Origin: Henricia sp. BOLD:AAB3569
Lineage: Eukaryota; Echinodermata; Asteroidea; Spinulosida; Echinasteridae
Reading direction: 5' to 3'
Length of the DNA stretch: 64,000 nt
NCBI GenBank assembly: GCA_037783545.1
Contig: JBBELK010000530.1
Span: 54,687 to 118,686, forward strand
Positions 1 through 12,607 of the stretch are shown here, one piece after another; the first letter of the stretch is position 1, and each line of letters starts with the position of its first letter. Both the position numbers and the translations under genes were made by a program. The notes under the pieces are model-generated. The model ran no database searches and had not been told where the DNA came from. It saw only the letters and a list, made by a program, of their open reading frames with translations.

Positions 1-90
1 AATTTCAAAGTTTAGAAAAAACTGGGTTGAGGCTTCCTGACTGCTCTCACGCAAACCGTGGCTGTCTGTACACACCTCTTTGGGGTACTC

Positions 91-115
91 CTGAGTTGTG
101 CGCATGCTCAGTCAT
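91..115. promoter_or_regulatory. Dyad CTGAG/CTCAG around TGCGCATGCTCAGTCAT; NRF-1-like and ARE-like words
   Basis: CTGAG (91-95) and CTCAG (107-111) are inverted around TGTGCGCATG. TGCGCATGCTCA (99-110) is close to the animal NRF-1 site (YGCGCAYGCGCR). The minus strand of 105-115 reads ATGACTGAGCA, which fits the antioxidant-response core RTGACNNNGC. The matches are seen directly; binding is only a possibility, since short words like these occur by chance. If real, the array would hold about 200 such sites. Confidence 0.25.
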
Positions 116-180
116 TCGGACTGTCGTTAACGCACCGCAGTTTGGCTCGGCAATTTGGTCAAAGTGTGGTCCAAACGTCG

Positions 181-226
181 GCAAATTTGGAGGTCGAAAA
201 ATGTTCCGACGAACTTCAAATTTTGC
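181..226. other. Imperfect 46-bp dyad (potential hairpin/cruciform) in each monomer
   Basis: The left arm GCAAATTTGGAGGTCG (181-196) pairs with the right arm CGACGAACTTCAAATTTTGC (207-226) around a ten-base loop. I count about 16 pairs including one G-T wobble, with a three-base bulge (GAA) and a single T bulge. The dyad is retained in nearly all clean monomers. It could form a cruciform, a transcript hairpin or a binding site for a dimeric protein. It could also be retained simply because the whole monomer is homogenised. Confidence 0.6.
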
Positions 227-2771
227 ATGCCCTAAACTCTCTATATTGCGCACTTGTCATAAAAAATTGACAGACTTTCGCCGGGAAATGGCAGAGAAAT
301 TTCAAAGTTTAGAAAAAACTGGGTTGAGGCTTCCTGACTGCTCTCACGCAAACCGTGGCTGTCTGTACACACCTCTTTGGGGTACTCCTGAGTTGTGCGC
401 ATGCTCAGTCATTCGGACTGTCGTTAACGCACCGCAGTTTGGCTCGGCAATTTGGTCAAAGTGTGGTCCAAACGTCGGCAAATTTGGAGGTCGAAAAATG
501 TTCCGACGAACTTCAAATTTTGCATGCCCTAAACTCTCTATATTGCGCACTTGTCATAAAAAATTGACAGACTTTCGCCGGGAAATGGCAGAGAAATTTC
601 AAAGTTTAGAAAAAACTGGGTTGAGGCTTCCTGACTGCTCTCACGCAAACCGTGGCTGTCTGTACACACCTCTTTGGGGTACTCCTGAGTTGTGCGCATG
701 CTCAGTCATTCGGACTGTCGTTAACGCACCGCAGTTTGGCTCGGCAATTTGGTCAAAGTGTGGTCCAAACGTCGGCAAATTTGGAGGTCGAAAAATGTTC
801 CGACGAACTTCAAATTTTGCATGCCCTAAACTCTCTATATTGCGCACTTGTCATAAAAAATTGACAGACTTTCGCCGGGAAATGGCAGAGAAATTTCAAA
901 GTTTAGAAAAAACTGGGTTGAGGCTTCCTGACTGCTCTCACGCAAACCGTGGCTGTCTGTACACACCTCTTTGGGGTACTCCTGAGTTGTGCGCATGCTC
1001 AGTCATTCGGACTGTCGTTAACGCACCGCAGTTTGGCTCGGCAATTTGGTCAAAGTGTGGTCCAAACGTCGGCAAATTTGGAGGTCGAAAAATGTTCCGA
1101 CGAACTTCAAATTTTGCATGCCCTAAACTCTCTATATTGCGCACTTGTCATAAAAAATTGACAGACTTTCGCCGGGAAATGGCAGAGAAATTTCAAAGTT
1201 TAGAAAAAACTGGGTTGAGGCTTCCTGACTGCTCTCACGCAAACCGTGGCTGTCTGTACACACCTCTTTGGGGTACTCCTGAGTTGTGCGCATGCTCAGT
1301 CATTCGGACTGTCGTTAACGCACCGCAGTTTGGCTCGGCAATTTGGTCAAAGTGTGGTCCAAACGTCGGCAAATTTGGAGGTCGAAAAATGTTCCGACGA
1401 ACTTCAAATTTTGCATGCCCTAAACTCTCTATATTGCGCACTTGTCATAAAAAATTGACAGACTTTCGCCGGGAAATGGCAGAGAAATTTCAAAGTTTAG
1501 AAAAAACTGGGTTGAGGCTTCCTGACTGCTCTCACGCAAACCGTGGCTGTCTGTACACACCTCTTTGGGGTACTCCTGAGTTGTGCGCATGCTCAGTCAT
1601 TCGGACTGTCGTTAACGCACCGCAGTTTGGCTCGGCAATTTGGTCAAAGTGTGGTCCAAACGTCGGCAAATTTGGAGGTCGAAAAATGTTCCGACGAACT
1701 TCAAATTTTGCATGCCCTAAACTCTCTATATTGCGCACTTGTCATAAAAAATTGACAGACTTTCGCCGGGAAATGGCAGAGAAATTTCAAAGTTTAGAAA
1801 AAACTGGGTTGAGGCTTCCTGACTGCTCTCACGCAAACCGTGGCTGTCTGTACACACCTCTTTGGGGTACTCCTGAGTTGTGCGCATGCTCAGTCATTCG
1901 GACTGTCGTTAACGCACCGCAGTTTGGCTCGGCAATTTGGTCAAAGTGTGGTCCAAACGTCGGCAAATTTGGAGGTCGAAAAATGTTCCGACGAACTTCA
2001 AATTTTGCATGCCCTAAACTCTCTATATTGCGCACTTGTCATAAAAAATTGACAGACTTTCGCCGGGAAATGGCAGAGAAATTTCAAAGTTTAGAAAAAA
2101 CTGGGTTGAGGCTTCCTGACTGCTCTCACGCAAACCGTGGCTGTCTGTACACACCTCTTTGGGGTACTCCTGAGTTGTGCGCATGCTCAGTCATTCGGAC
2201 TGTCGTTAACGCACCGCAGTTTGGCTCGGCAATTTGGTCAAAGTGTGGTCCAAACGTCGGCAAATTTGGAGGTCGAAAAATGTTCCGACGAACTTCAAAT
2301 TTTGCATGCCCTAAACTCTCTATATTGCGCACTTGTCATAAAAAATTGACAGACTTTCGCCGGGAAATGGCAGAGAAATTTCAAAGTTTAGAAAAAACTG
2401 GGTTGAGGCTTCCTGACTGCTCTCACGCAAACCGTGGCTGTCTGTACACACCTCTTTGGGGTACTCCTGAGTTGTGCGCATGCTCAGTCATTCGGACTGT
2501 CGTTAACGCACCGCAGTTTGGCTCGGCAATTTGGTCAAAGTGTGGTCCAAACGTCGGCAAATTTGGAGGTCGAAAAATGTTCCGACGAACTTCAAATTTT
2601 GCATGCCCTAAACTCTCTATATTGCGCACTTGTCATAAAAAATTGACAGACTTTCGCCGGGAAATGGCAGAGAAATTTCAAAGTTTAGAAAAAACTGGGT
2701 TGAGGCTTCCTGACTGCTCTCACGCAAACCGTGGCTGTCTGTACACACCTCTTTGGGGTACTCCTGAGTTG

Positions 2772-5700
2772 CTGCGCATGCTCAGTCATTCGGACTGTCG
2801 TTAACGCACCGCAGTTTGGCTCGGCAATTTGGTCAAAGTGTGGTCCAAACGTCGGCAAATTTGGAGGTCGAAAAATGTTCCGACGAACTTCAAATTTTGC
2901 ATGCCCTAAACTCTCTATATTGCGCACTTGTCATAAAAAATTGACAGACTTTCGCCGGGAAATGGCAGAGAAACTTTCACAAGTTTAGAAAAACTGGGTT
3001 GAGGCTTCCTGACTGCTCTCACGCAAACCGTGGCTGTCTGTACACACCTCTTTGGGGTACTCCTGAGTCTAGTGCGCAATGCCTCAGTCATTCGGACTGT
3101 CGTTAACGCACCGCAGTTTGGCTCGGCAATTTGGTCAAAGTGTGGTCCAAAACGTCGGCAAATTTGGAGGTCGAAAAATGTTCCGACGAACTTCAAATTT
3201 TGCGAATGCCCTAAACTCGTCTATATTGCGCACTTGTCATAAAAAAATTGAACAGACTTTCGCCGGTGAAATGGCAGAGAAAATTTCAAAGTTTAGAAAA
3301 AACTGGGTTGAGGCTTCACTGAACTGCTCTCACGCAAACGTGGCTGTCTGTACACACCTCTTTGGGGTACTCCTGAGTTGTGCGCATGCTCAGTCATTCG
3401 GACTGCCGTTTAACGCACCGCAGTTTGGCTCGGCAATTTGGTCAAAGTGTGGGTCCAAACGTCGGCAAATTTGGAGGTCGAAATATGTTCCGACGAACTT
3501 CAAATTTTGCATGCCCTAACTCTCTATATTGCGCACTTGTCATAAAAAATTGACAGACTTTCGCCGGGAAATGGCAGAGAAATTTCAAAGTTTAGAAAAA
3601 AATGGGTTGAGGCTTCCTGACTGCTCTCACGCAAACCGTGGCTGTCTGTACACACCTCTTTGGGTACTCCTGAGTTGTGCGCATGCTCAGTCATTCGGAC
3701 TGTCGTTAACGCACCGCAGTTTGGCTCGGCAATTTGGTCAAAGTGGCTGGTCCAAACGTCGGCAAATTTGGAGGTCGAAAAATGTTCCGACGAACTTCAA
3801 ATTTTTGCATGCCCTAAACTCTCTATATTGCGCACTTGTCATAAAAAATTGACAGACTTTCGCCGGGAAATGGCAGAGAAATTTCAAAGTTTAGAAAAAA
3901 CTGGGTTGAGGCTTCCTGACTGCTCTCACGCAAACCGTGGCTGCCTGTAACACACCTCTTTGGGGTACTCCTGAGTTGTGCGCATGCTCAGGTCATTCGG
4001 AACTGTCGTTAACGCACCGCAGTTTGGCTCGGAAATTGGTCAAAGTGTGGTCCTAAACGTCGGCAAATTTGGAGGTCGAAAATGTTCGGACGGAACTTCA
4101 AATTTTGCCATGCCTAAACTCTCTATATTGCGCACTTGTCATAAAAAATTTGACAGACCTTTCGCCCGGGAAATGGCAGAGAAATTTCCAAAGTTTAGAA
4201 AAAACTGGGTTGAGGCTTCCTGACTTCTCTCACGCAAACCGTGGATGTCCTGTACACACCTCTTTGGGGTACTCCTGAGTTGTGCGCATGCTCCGTCATT
4301 CGGACTGTCGATAACGCACCGCAGTTTTGGCTCGGCAATTTGGTCAAAGTGTGGTCCAAACGTCGGCAAATTGGAGGTCGAAAATGTTCCGACGAACATC
4401 AAATTTTGCATGCCCTCTAACTCTCTATATTGCGCACTTGTCATAAAAAAATGACAGACTTTCGCCGGAAATGCAGAGAAATTCAAAAGGTTAGAAAAAA
4501 CTGGGTTGAGGCTTCTGACCTGCTCATCACGCAAACCGGGCTGTCCTGTACCACCTCTTTGGGGTACTCCAGGAGTGTGCGCATGCTCAGGTCATTCGGA
4601 CTGTCGTTAACGCACCGCAGTTTGGGCTCGGAATTTGGTCAAAGTGTGGTCCAAACGTCGGCAAATTTGGAGGTCGAAAAATGTTCCGAGAACTTCAAAT
4701 TTTGCATGCCCTAAACTCTCTATATTGCGCACATGTCATAAAAAATTGACAGACTTTCGCCGGGAAATGCAGAGAAATTTCAAAGTTTAGAAAAAACTGG
4801 GTTGAGGCTTCCTGACTGCTCTCACGCAAACGTGGCTGTCTGTACACACCTCTTTGGGGTACTCTGAGTTGTGCGCTATGCTCAGTCATTCGGACTGTCG
4901 TAACGCACCGCAGTCTGGCTCGGCAATTTGGTCAAAGTGTGGGCCAAACGCGGCAAATTTGGAGGTCGAAAATGTTCCGACGAACTTCAAATTTTGCATG
5001 CCCTAAACCTCTCTATATTGCGCACTTGTCAAAAAAAATTTGACAGACTTTCGCCAGGAAATGGCAGAGAAATTTCAAAGTTAGAAAAAAACCTGGGTTG
5101 AGGCTTCCTGACTGCTCTCACGCAAACCGTGGCTGTCTGTACACACCTCTTTGTGGTACTCCTGAGTTGTGCGCATGCTCAGCATCGGACTGTCCGTTAA
5201 CGCACCGCATTTTGGCTCGCAATTTGGTCCAAAGTGTGGTCCAAACGTCCGGCCAGATTTGAGGTCGAAAAATGTTCCGACGAACTTCAAATTTGCAAGC
5301 CTAAACTCTCTATATTGCGCACTTTTCATAAAAAATGACAGACTTTCGCAGGGAAATGGGCAGAGAAATTTCCAAAGTTAGAAAAAACTGGGTTGAGGCT
5401 TCCTGACTGTCTCTCACGCAAACCGTGGCTGTCTGGTACACACTCTTTGGGGTACTCTGAGTTGTGCGCATGCTCAGTCATTCGGACTGTCGTTAACGCA
5501 CTCGCAGTTTGGCTCGGCAATTTGGTCAAAGTGTGGTCCAAACGTCGGCAATTTGGAGGGTCGAAAAATGTTCCGACGAACTTCAAATTTTGCATGCCCC
5601 TAAACTCTCTAATTGCGTCACTTTGTCATAACAAATCGAAAGACTTCGCCGGGGAAATGGCAGAGAAATTTCAAAGTTTGAAAAAACTGGGTGAGGCTTC

Positions 5701-8700
5701 CTGACTGCTCTCACGCAAACCGTGGCTGTCTGTACACACCTCTTTGGGGGTACTCTGAGTTAGTGCGCATGCTCAGTCATTCGGACTGTCGTTAACGCAC
5801 CGCAGTTTGGCTCGGCAATTTGGTCAAAGTGTGGTCCAAACGTCGGCAATTTGGAGGTCGAAAAATGTTCCGACGAACTTCAAAAATTTGCATGCTCCTA
5901 AACTCTCTATATTGCGCACTTGTCATAAAAAAATTGACAGACTTTCGGCCGGGAAATGGCAGAGAAATTTCAAAGTTTAGAAAAAACTGGGTTGAGGGCT
6001 TCCTGACTGCTCTCACCAAAACCGTGGCTGTCTGTACACACTCTTTGGGGTTACTCCTGAGTTGTGCGCATGCTCAGTCATTCGGACTGTCGTTAACGCA
6101 CCGCAGTTTGGCTCGGCATTTGGTCAATGTGTGGTCCAAACGTCGGCAAATTTGGAGGTCGAAAACATGTCCGACGAACTTCAATTTAGCATAGCCCTAA
6201 ACTCTTCATATTGCGCACTTGTCATAAAAAATGACAGACTTTCGCCGGGAAATGGCCCAGAAATACAAAGTTTAGAACAAACTGGGTTGAGGCTTCCTGA
6301 CTGCTCTCACGCAAACCGTGGCTGTCTGTACACACCTCTTTGGGGTACTCCTGAGTTGTGCGCATGCTCAGTCATTTCGGACTGTCGTTAACGCACCGCA
6401 GTTTGGCTCGGCAATTTGGTCAAAGTGTGGTCCAATCGTCGGAAATTTGGATGGTCGAAAATGTTCCGACAAACTTCATAATTTGCATGCCCTAAACTCT
6501 CTATATTGCGCACTTGTCATAAAAATTTGACAGACTTTCGCCGGGAAATGGCAGAGAAATTTCAAAGTTTAGAAAATACTGGGTTGAGGCTTCCTGACTG
6601 CTCTCACGCAAACCGTGGCTGTCCTGTACACACCTCTTTGGGGACTCCTGAGTTGTGCGCATGCTCAGTCATTCGGACTGTCGTTACGCACCGCAGTTTG
6701 GCTCGGGCAATTTGGTCAAAGGTGGTCCAAACGTCGGCAAATTGGAGGTCGAAAAATGTTCCGACGACTTCAAATTTTGCATGCCCTAAACTCTCTATAT
6801 TTGCCACTTGTCATAAAAAATTGACAGACTTTCGCCGGGAAAATGCAGAGAAATTTCAAAGTTTAGAAAAAAACTGGGTGAGGCTCCTGACTGCTCTCAC
6901 GCAAACCGTTGGCTGTCTGTACACACCTTTTGGGGGGGGGGACTCCTGAGTTGTGCGCATGCTCAGTCATCGGGACTGTCGTTAACGCACCGCAGTTTTG
7001 GGCTCGGCAAATTAGGTCAAAGTGTGGTCCAATCGTCGGCAGATTTGAAGGTCGAAAAATGTTCCGACGAACTTCAAATTTTGCATGCCCTAAACTCACT
7101 ATATTGCGCACTTGTCAATAAAAAATTGACAGACTTTCGCCGGGAATGGCAGAGAAATTTCAAGTATAGAAAAAAACTGGGTTGAGGCTTCCTTGACTAG
7201 CTCTCTCGACAAACCGTGGCTGTCTGTACACACCTCTTTGGGGGTACTCCTGAGTAGTGCGCAATGCTCAGTCATTGGACTGTCGTTAACGCACCGCAGT
7301 TTGGCTCGGCATTTGGTCAAAATGTGGTCCAACGTCGGTCAAATTTGGAGGGTCGAAAAATGTTCCGACGAACTTCAAAATTTGCATGCCCTAAACTCTC
7401 TATATTGCGCAATTTTCATAAAAAATTGACAGACTTTCGCCTGGAAATGCAGAGAAATTCAAAGTTTTAGAAAAAACTGGGGATTGAGGCTTCCTGACTG
7501 CTCTCACGCAAACCGTGGCTTCTGTACACACCTCTTTTTGGGTACTCCTGAGTTGGCGCATGCTCAGTCATTCGGACTTGTCGTTAACGCACGCGCTTTG
7601 GCTCGGCAATTTGGTCAAAGTGTGGTCCAAACGTCGGCAAAATTTGGAGGGTCGAAAAATGTCCCGGACGAACACTTCAAATTTGCATTCCCCTAAACAC
7701 TCTAATATTGCGCACTTGTCATAAAAAATTGACAGACTTTCGCGGGAAATTGCAAGAGAAAATTCAAGTTTAGAAAAAACTGTTGAGGCTTCCTGACTGC
7801 TCTCACGCAAACCGTGGCTGTCTGTACAACCCTCTTTGGGGTACTCCTGAGTTGTGCGCTATGCTCAGCATGCGGACGTCGTTAACGCACCGCAGTTTGG
7901 CTCGGCAATTTGGTCAAAGTGTGGTCCAAACGTCGCAATTTGGAGGTCGAAAAATGTTCCGCGAACTTCAATTTTTGCATGCCTAAAACGCTCTATATTG
8001 CGCACTTGTCATAAAAAATTGACAGACTTTCCGCCGGGAAATGGTCAGAGGAAATTTCAAAGTTTAGAAAAAACTGGGTTTTGAGGCTTCCTGACTGCTC
8101 TCACGCAAACCGTGGCTGTCTGTACACACACCTCTTTGGGGTATCCTGAGGTTGTGCGCATGCTCAGTCATTCGGACTGTCGTTAACGCACCGCAGTTTG
8201 GCTCGGCAATTTGGTCAAAGTAGTGGTCTCAAACGTAGGCAAATTTGGAGGTCGAAAAATGTTCGACGAACTTTCAAATGTTGCATGCCCTAAACTCTCT
8301 ATATTGCGCACTTGTCATAAAAAAATTGACAGACTTTCGCCGGAAAAATGGCTAGAGAAATTTAAGTTTAGAAAAAACTGGGGTTGAGGCTCCTGACTGC
8401 TCTCACGCAAACCGTGGCTGTCTGTACACACCTCTTTGGGGTACCCTCTGAGTTATGTGCGCATGCTCAGTCATTCGGGACTGTCGTTAACGCACCGCAG
8501 TTTGACTCGGCAATTTGGTCAAAGTGTGTCCAAACCGTCCGGCAAATTTGGAGGTCGAAAAAATGTTCCGACGACTTCAAATTATGCATGCCCTAAACTC
8601 TCTATATTTGCGCACTTGTCATAAAAATTGACAGACTTTCGCCGGGAAATGGCAGAAAATTTCAAAGTTATAGAAAAAACTGGGGTGAGGCATCCTGACT

Positions 8701-10387
8701 GCTCTCACGCAAACCGTGGCTGTCTGTCCACACCTCTTGGGGTACTCCTGAGTTGTGCGCATGCTCAGTCATTCGACTGTCCTTTAACGCACCGCAGTTT
8801 GGCTCGGGCATCTTTGATCAAGTAGTGGTCCAAACGTCGGCAAATTTGGAGGTCGAAAAATGTTCCGACGAACTCAAATTTTGCATGCTCTAAACTCTCT
8901 ATTTTGCGCACTTGTCATAAAAAAATTGACAGACTTTCGCGGGCGGGAAATGGCAGGAAATTTCAAGTTTAAAAAAACCTGGGTTGAGGCTTCCTGACTG
9001 CTCTCACGCAAACCGTGGGCTGTCTGTACACACCTCTTTGGGGGTACTCCTGAGGTTGGCTCATGCTCAGTCCACGGACTGTCGTTACGCACCGCAGTTT
9101 TGGCTCGGCAATTTGGTAAAGTGTGGTCCAAACGTCGGCAGATTTGAAGGTCGGAAAAATGTTCCGAGAACTTCAAATTTTGATGCCCCCTAAACTCTCT
9201 ATATGCGCACTTGTCATAAAAAATTGACAGACTTTCGCGGGAAATGGCAGAGAAATTTCAAAGTTTAGAAAAAAACTGGGTATGAGGCCTTCCTGACTGC
9301 TCTCACGCAAACCGGTGGCTGTCTGTACACACCTCTTTGGGGTACTCCTGGGTGAGCGCAGCTCAGTCATTCGGACTGTCGTTAACGCAACGCAGTTTGG
9401 CTCGGCAATTGGTCAAAGTGTGGTCGCGTCAAAACGTCGGCAAATTTGGAGGTCGAAAAATGTTCCGACGAACTTCAACTTTTGCCAATGCCCTAAACTC
9501 TCTATATGCGCACTTGTCATAAAAAAAGTTGACAGACTTTCGCCGGAAAAATGGCAGAGAAATTTCAAAGTTAGAAAAAAGACTGGGTTGAGGCTCCTGA
9601 CTGCTCTCACGCAAACGTGGCTGTCTGTACACACTCTTTGGGGTACTCCCTGAGTTGTGCGGCATGCTCAGTCATTCGGACTGTCGTTAACGCACCGCCG
9701 TTTTGGCTCGGCAATTTGGTCAAAGTGTGTCCAAACGTCTGCAAATTGGAGGTCGATAAAAATGTTCCGGACGAACTTCAAATTTTGCATGCCTAAACTC
9801 TCTATATTGCGCACTGTCATAAAAAATTGACAGACTTTCGCCGGGAAATGGCAGAGAGAAATTTCAAAGTTTAGAAAAAAAACTGGGTTGAGGCTTCCTG
9901 ACTGCTCTCACGCAAACCGTGGCTGTCTGTACACACCTCTTTGGGGTACTCCTGAGGTGTGCGCATGCTCAGTCATTCGGACTGTCGTTAACGCACCGCA
10001 GTTTGGCTCGGCAATTTGGTCAAAGTGTGGTCCAAACGTCGGCAAATTTGGAGGTCGAAAATGTTCCGACGAACTTCAAATTTTGCATGCCCTAAACTCT
10101 CTATATTGCGCACTTGTCATAAAAAAAATTGCAGACTTTCGCCGGGAAATGGCAGAGAAAATTTCAAAGTTTAGAAAAAACTGGGTTGAGGCTTCCTGAC
10201 TGCTCTCACGCAAACCGTGGCTGTCTGTACACACCTCTTTGTGGTACTCCTGAGTTGTGCGCATGCTCAGTCATTCGGACTGTCGTTAACGCACCGCAGT
10301 TTGGCTCGGCAATTTGGTCAAAGTGTGGTCCAAACGTCGGCAGATTTGAAGGTCGAAAAATGTTCGACGACTTCAAATTTGCATGCC
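2772..10387 (+). repeat. Monomers with dense single-base indels (likely low-quality consensus)
   Basis: About 25 monomers keep the same order and spacing, but almost every one carries many one-base insertions, deletions and substitutions, often in homopolymers, for example a run of nine or more G near 6943. Both edges are abrupt. Underneath the noise, real subtype markers recur: the CAGATTTGA change in the hairpin's left arm appears near 5253, 7040, 9139 and 10341, and again in cleaner sequence near 11838. The units therefore look genuine while the base calls look unreliable. Decay of old satellite is the alternative. Confidence 0.8.
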
Positions 10388-12607
10388 TAAACTCTCTATA
10401 TTGCGCACTTGTCATAAAAAATTGACAGACTTTCGCCGGGAAATGGCAGAGAAATTTCAAAGTTTAGAAAAAAATGGGTTGAGGCTTCCTGACTGCTCTC
10501 ACGCAAACCGTGGCTGTCTGTACACACCTCTTTGGGGTACTCCTGAGTTGTGCGCATGCTCAGTCATTCGGACTGTCGTTAACGCACCGCAGTTTGGCTC
10601 GGCAATTTGGTCAAAGTGTGGTCCAAACGTCGGCAAATTTGGAGGTCGAAAAAATGTTCCGACGAAACTTCAAATTTTGCATGCCCTAAATTTTGCATGC
10701 CCTAAACTCTCTATATTGCGCACTTGTCATAAAAAATTGACAGACTTTCGCCGGGAAATGGCAGAGAAATTTCAAAGTTTAGAAAAAACTGGGTTGAGGC
10801 TTCCTGACTGCTCTCACGCAAACCGTGGCTGTCTGTACACACCTCTTTGGGGTACTCCTGAGTTGTGCGCATGCTCAGTCATTCGGACTGTCGTTAACGC
10901 ACCGCAGTTTGGCTCGGCAATTTGGTCAAAGTGTGGTCCAAACGTCGGCAAATTTGCAGGTCGAAAAATGTTCCGACGAACTTCAAATTTTGCATGCCCT
11001 AAACTCTCTATATTGCGCACTTGTCATAAAAAATTGACAGACTTTCGCCGGGAAATGGCAGAGAAATTTCAAAGTTTAGAAAAAACTGGGTTGAGGCTTC
11101 CTGACTGCTCTCACGCAAACCGTGGCTGTCTGTACACACCTCTTTGGGGTACTCCTGAGTTGTGCGCATGCTCAGTCATTCGGACTGTCGTTAACGCACC
11201 GCAGTTTGGCTCGGCAATTTGGTCAAAGTGTGGTCCAAACGTCGGCAAATTTGGAGGTCGAAAAATGTTCCGACGAACTTCAAATTTTGCATGCCCTAAA
11301 CTCTCTATATTGCGCACTTGTCATAAAAAATTGACAGACTTTCGCCGGGAAATGGCAGAGAAATTTCAAAGTTTAGAAAAAACTGGGTTGAGGCTTCCTG
11401 ACTGCTCTCACGCAAACCGTGGCTGTCTGTACACACCTCTTTGGGGTACTCTGAGTTGTGCGCATGCTCAGTCATTCGGACTGTCGTTAACGCACTGCAG
11501 TTTGGCTCGGCAATTTGGTCAAAGTGTGGTCCAAACGTCGGCAAATTTGGAGGTCGAAAATGTTCCGACGAACTTCAAATTTTGCATGCCCTAAACTCTC
11601 TATATTGCGCACTTGTCATAAAAAAATTGACAGACTTTCGCCGGGAAATGGCAGAGAAATTTCAAAGTTTAGAAAAAACTGGGTTGAGGCTTCCTGACTG
11701 CTCTCACGCAAACCGTGGCTGTCTGTACACACCTCTTTGGGGTACTCCTGAGTTGTGCGCATGCTCAGTCATTCGGACTGTCGTTAACGCACCGCAGTTT
11801 GGCTCGGCAATTTGGTCAAAGTGTGGTCCAAACGTCGGCAGATTTGAGGTCGAAAAATGTTCCGACGAACTTCAAATTTTGCATGCCCTAAACTCTCTAT
11901 ATTGCGCACTTGTCATAAAAAAATTGACAGACTTTCGCCGGGAAATGGCAGAGAAATTTCAAAGTTTAGAAAAAACTGGGTTGAGGCTTCCTGACTGCTC
12001 TCACGCAAACCGTGGCTGTCTGTACACACCTCTTTGGGGTACTCCTGAGTTGTGCGCATGCTCAGTCATTCGGACTGTCGTTAACGCACCGCAGTTTGGC
12101 TCGGCAATTTGGTCAAAGTGTGGTCCAAACGTCGGCAAATTTGGAGGTCGAAAAATGTTCCGACGAACTTCAAATTTTGCATGCCCTAAACTCTCTATAT
12201 TGCGCACTTGTCATAAAAAAATTGACAGACTTTCGCCGGAAAATGGCAGAGAAATTTCAAAGTTTAGAAAAAACTGGGTTGAGGCTTCCTGACTGCTCTC
12301 ACGCAAACCGTGGCTGTCTGTACACACCTCTTTGGGGTACTCCTGAGTTGTGCGCATGCTCAGTCATTCGGACTGTCGTTAACGCACCGCAGTTTGGCTC
12401 GGCAATTTGGTCAAAGTGTGGTCCAAACGTCGGCAAATTTGGAGGTCGAAAAATGTTCCGACGAACTTCAAATTTTGCATGCCCTAAACTCTCTATATTG
12501 CGCACTTGTCATAAAAAATTGACAGACTTTCGCCGGGAAATGGCAGAGAAATTTCAAAGTTTAGAAAAAATCTGGGTTGAGGCTTCCTGACTGCTCTCAC
12601 GCAAACC
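10388..12607 (+). repeat. Return to clean monomers, one 16-bp internal duplication
   Basis: About seven and a half monomers close to consensus follow the noisy block. A 16-bp word ending GCATGCCCT is tandemly duplicated around 10674-10705, lengthening that monomer. Other private changes include GCAGGTCG near 10956, CACTGCAG near 11493 and CAGATTTGAGG near 11838. Confidence 0.85.

Larger units (their letters stand above)
58..354 (+). repeat. Representative satellite monomer (297 bp)
   Basis: This is one complete consensus-like unit, phased arbitrarily at GTGGCTG. In order it contains a CTGAG/CTCAG dyad around TGCGCATGC (91-111), the palindrome CGTTAACG (125-132), a 46-bp imperfect hairpin (181-226), a second GCATGC (225-230), an AT-rich CATAAAAAATTGACAG segment (around 259-273) and an A-run before CTGGGTTGAGG. 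The segments starting GGCAATTTGG and GGCAAATTTGG (around 149-206) look weakly alike, which might be an old internal duplication, but they are too short to be sure. One forward frame is open throughout and translates to a 99-residue repeat with no recognisable domain. Confidence 0.95.
1..2771 (+). repeat. Block of nine complete, identical monomers plus partial ends
   Basis: Complete monomers starting at 58, 355, 652, 949, 1246, 1543, 1840, 2137 and 2434 show no difference on reading, and the partial units at each end also match. Perfect identity stops at 2772, where an extra C appears (GAGTTGCTGCGC). Very recent amplification could give this, but so could consensus flattening of a longer, more varied array during assembly. 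The exact copy number should not be trusted without read support. Confidence 0.9.

Noticed and set aside
47..253. Small minus-strand and alternate-frame ORFs of 60-70 codons repeated in every monomer
   Set aside because: They recur only because the DNA is tandemly repeated, overlap one another in several frames, and show no coding signature.
27..2804. 925-codon open frame as a repetitive protein gene
   Set aside because: It is a direct effect of a 297-bp period with one stop-free frame. It has no true start context, no domain and no frame conservation, and indels and stops break it freely in other monomers.
2772..10387. Ancient decayed satellite or hypermutation in the noisy block
   Set aside because: The changes are mostly one-base indels with abrupt edges beside perfect monomers, which fits low consensus quality better. 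Decay is not fully excluded.
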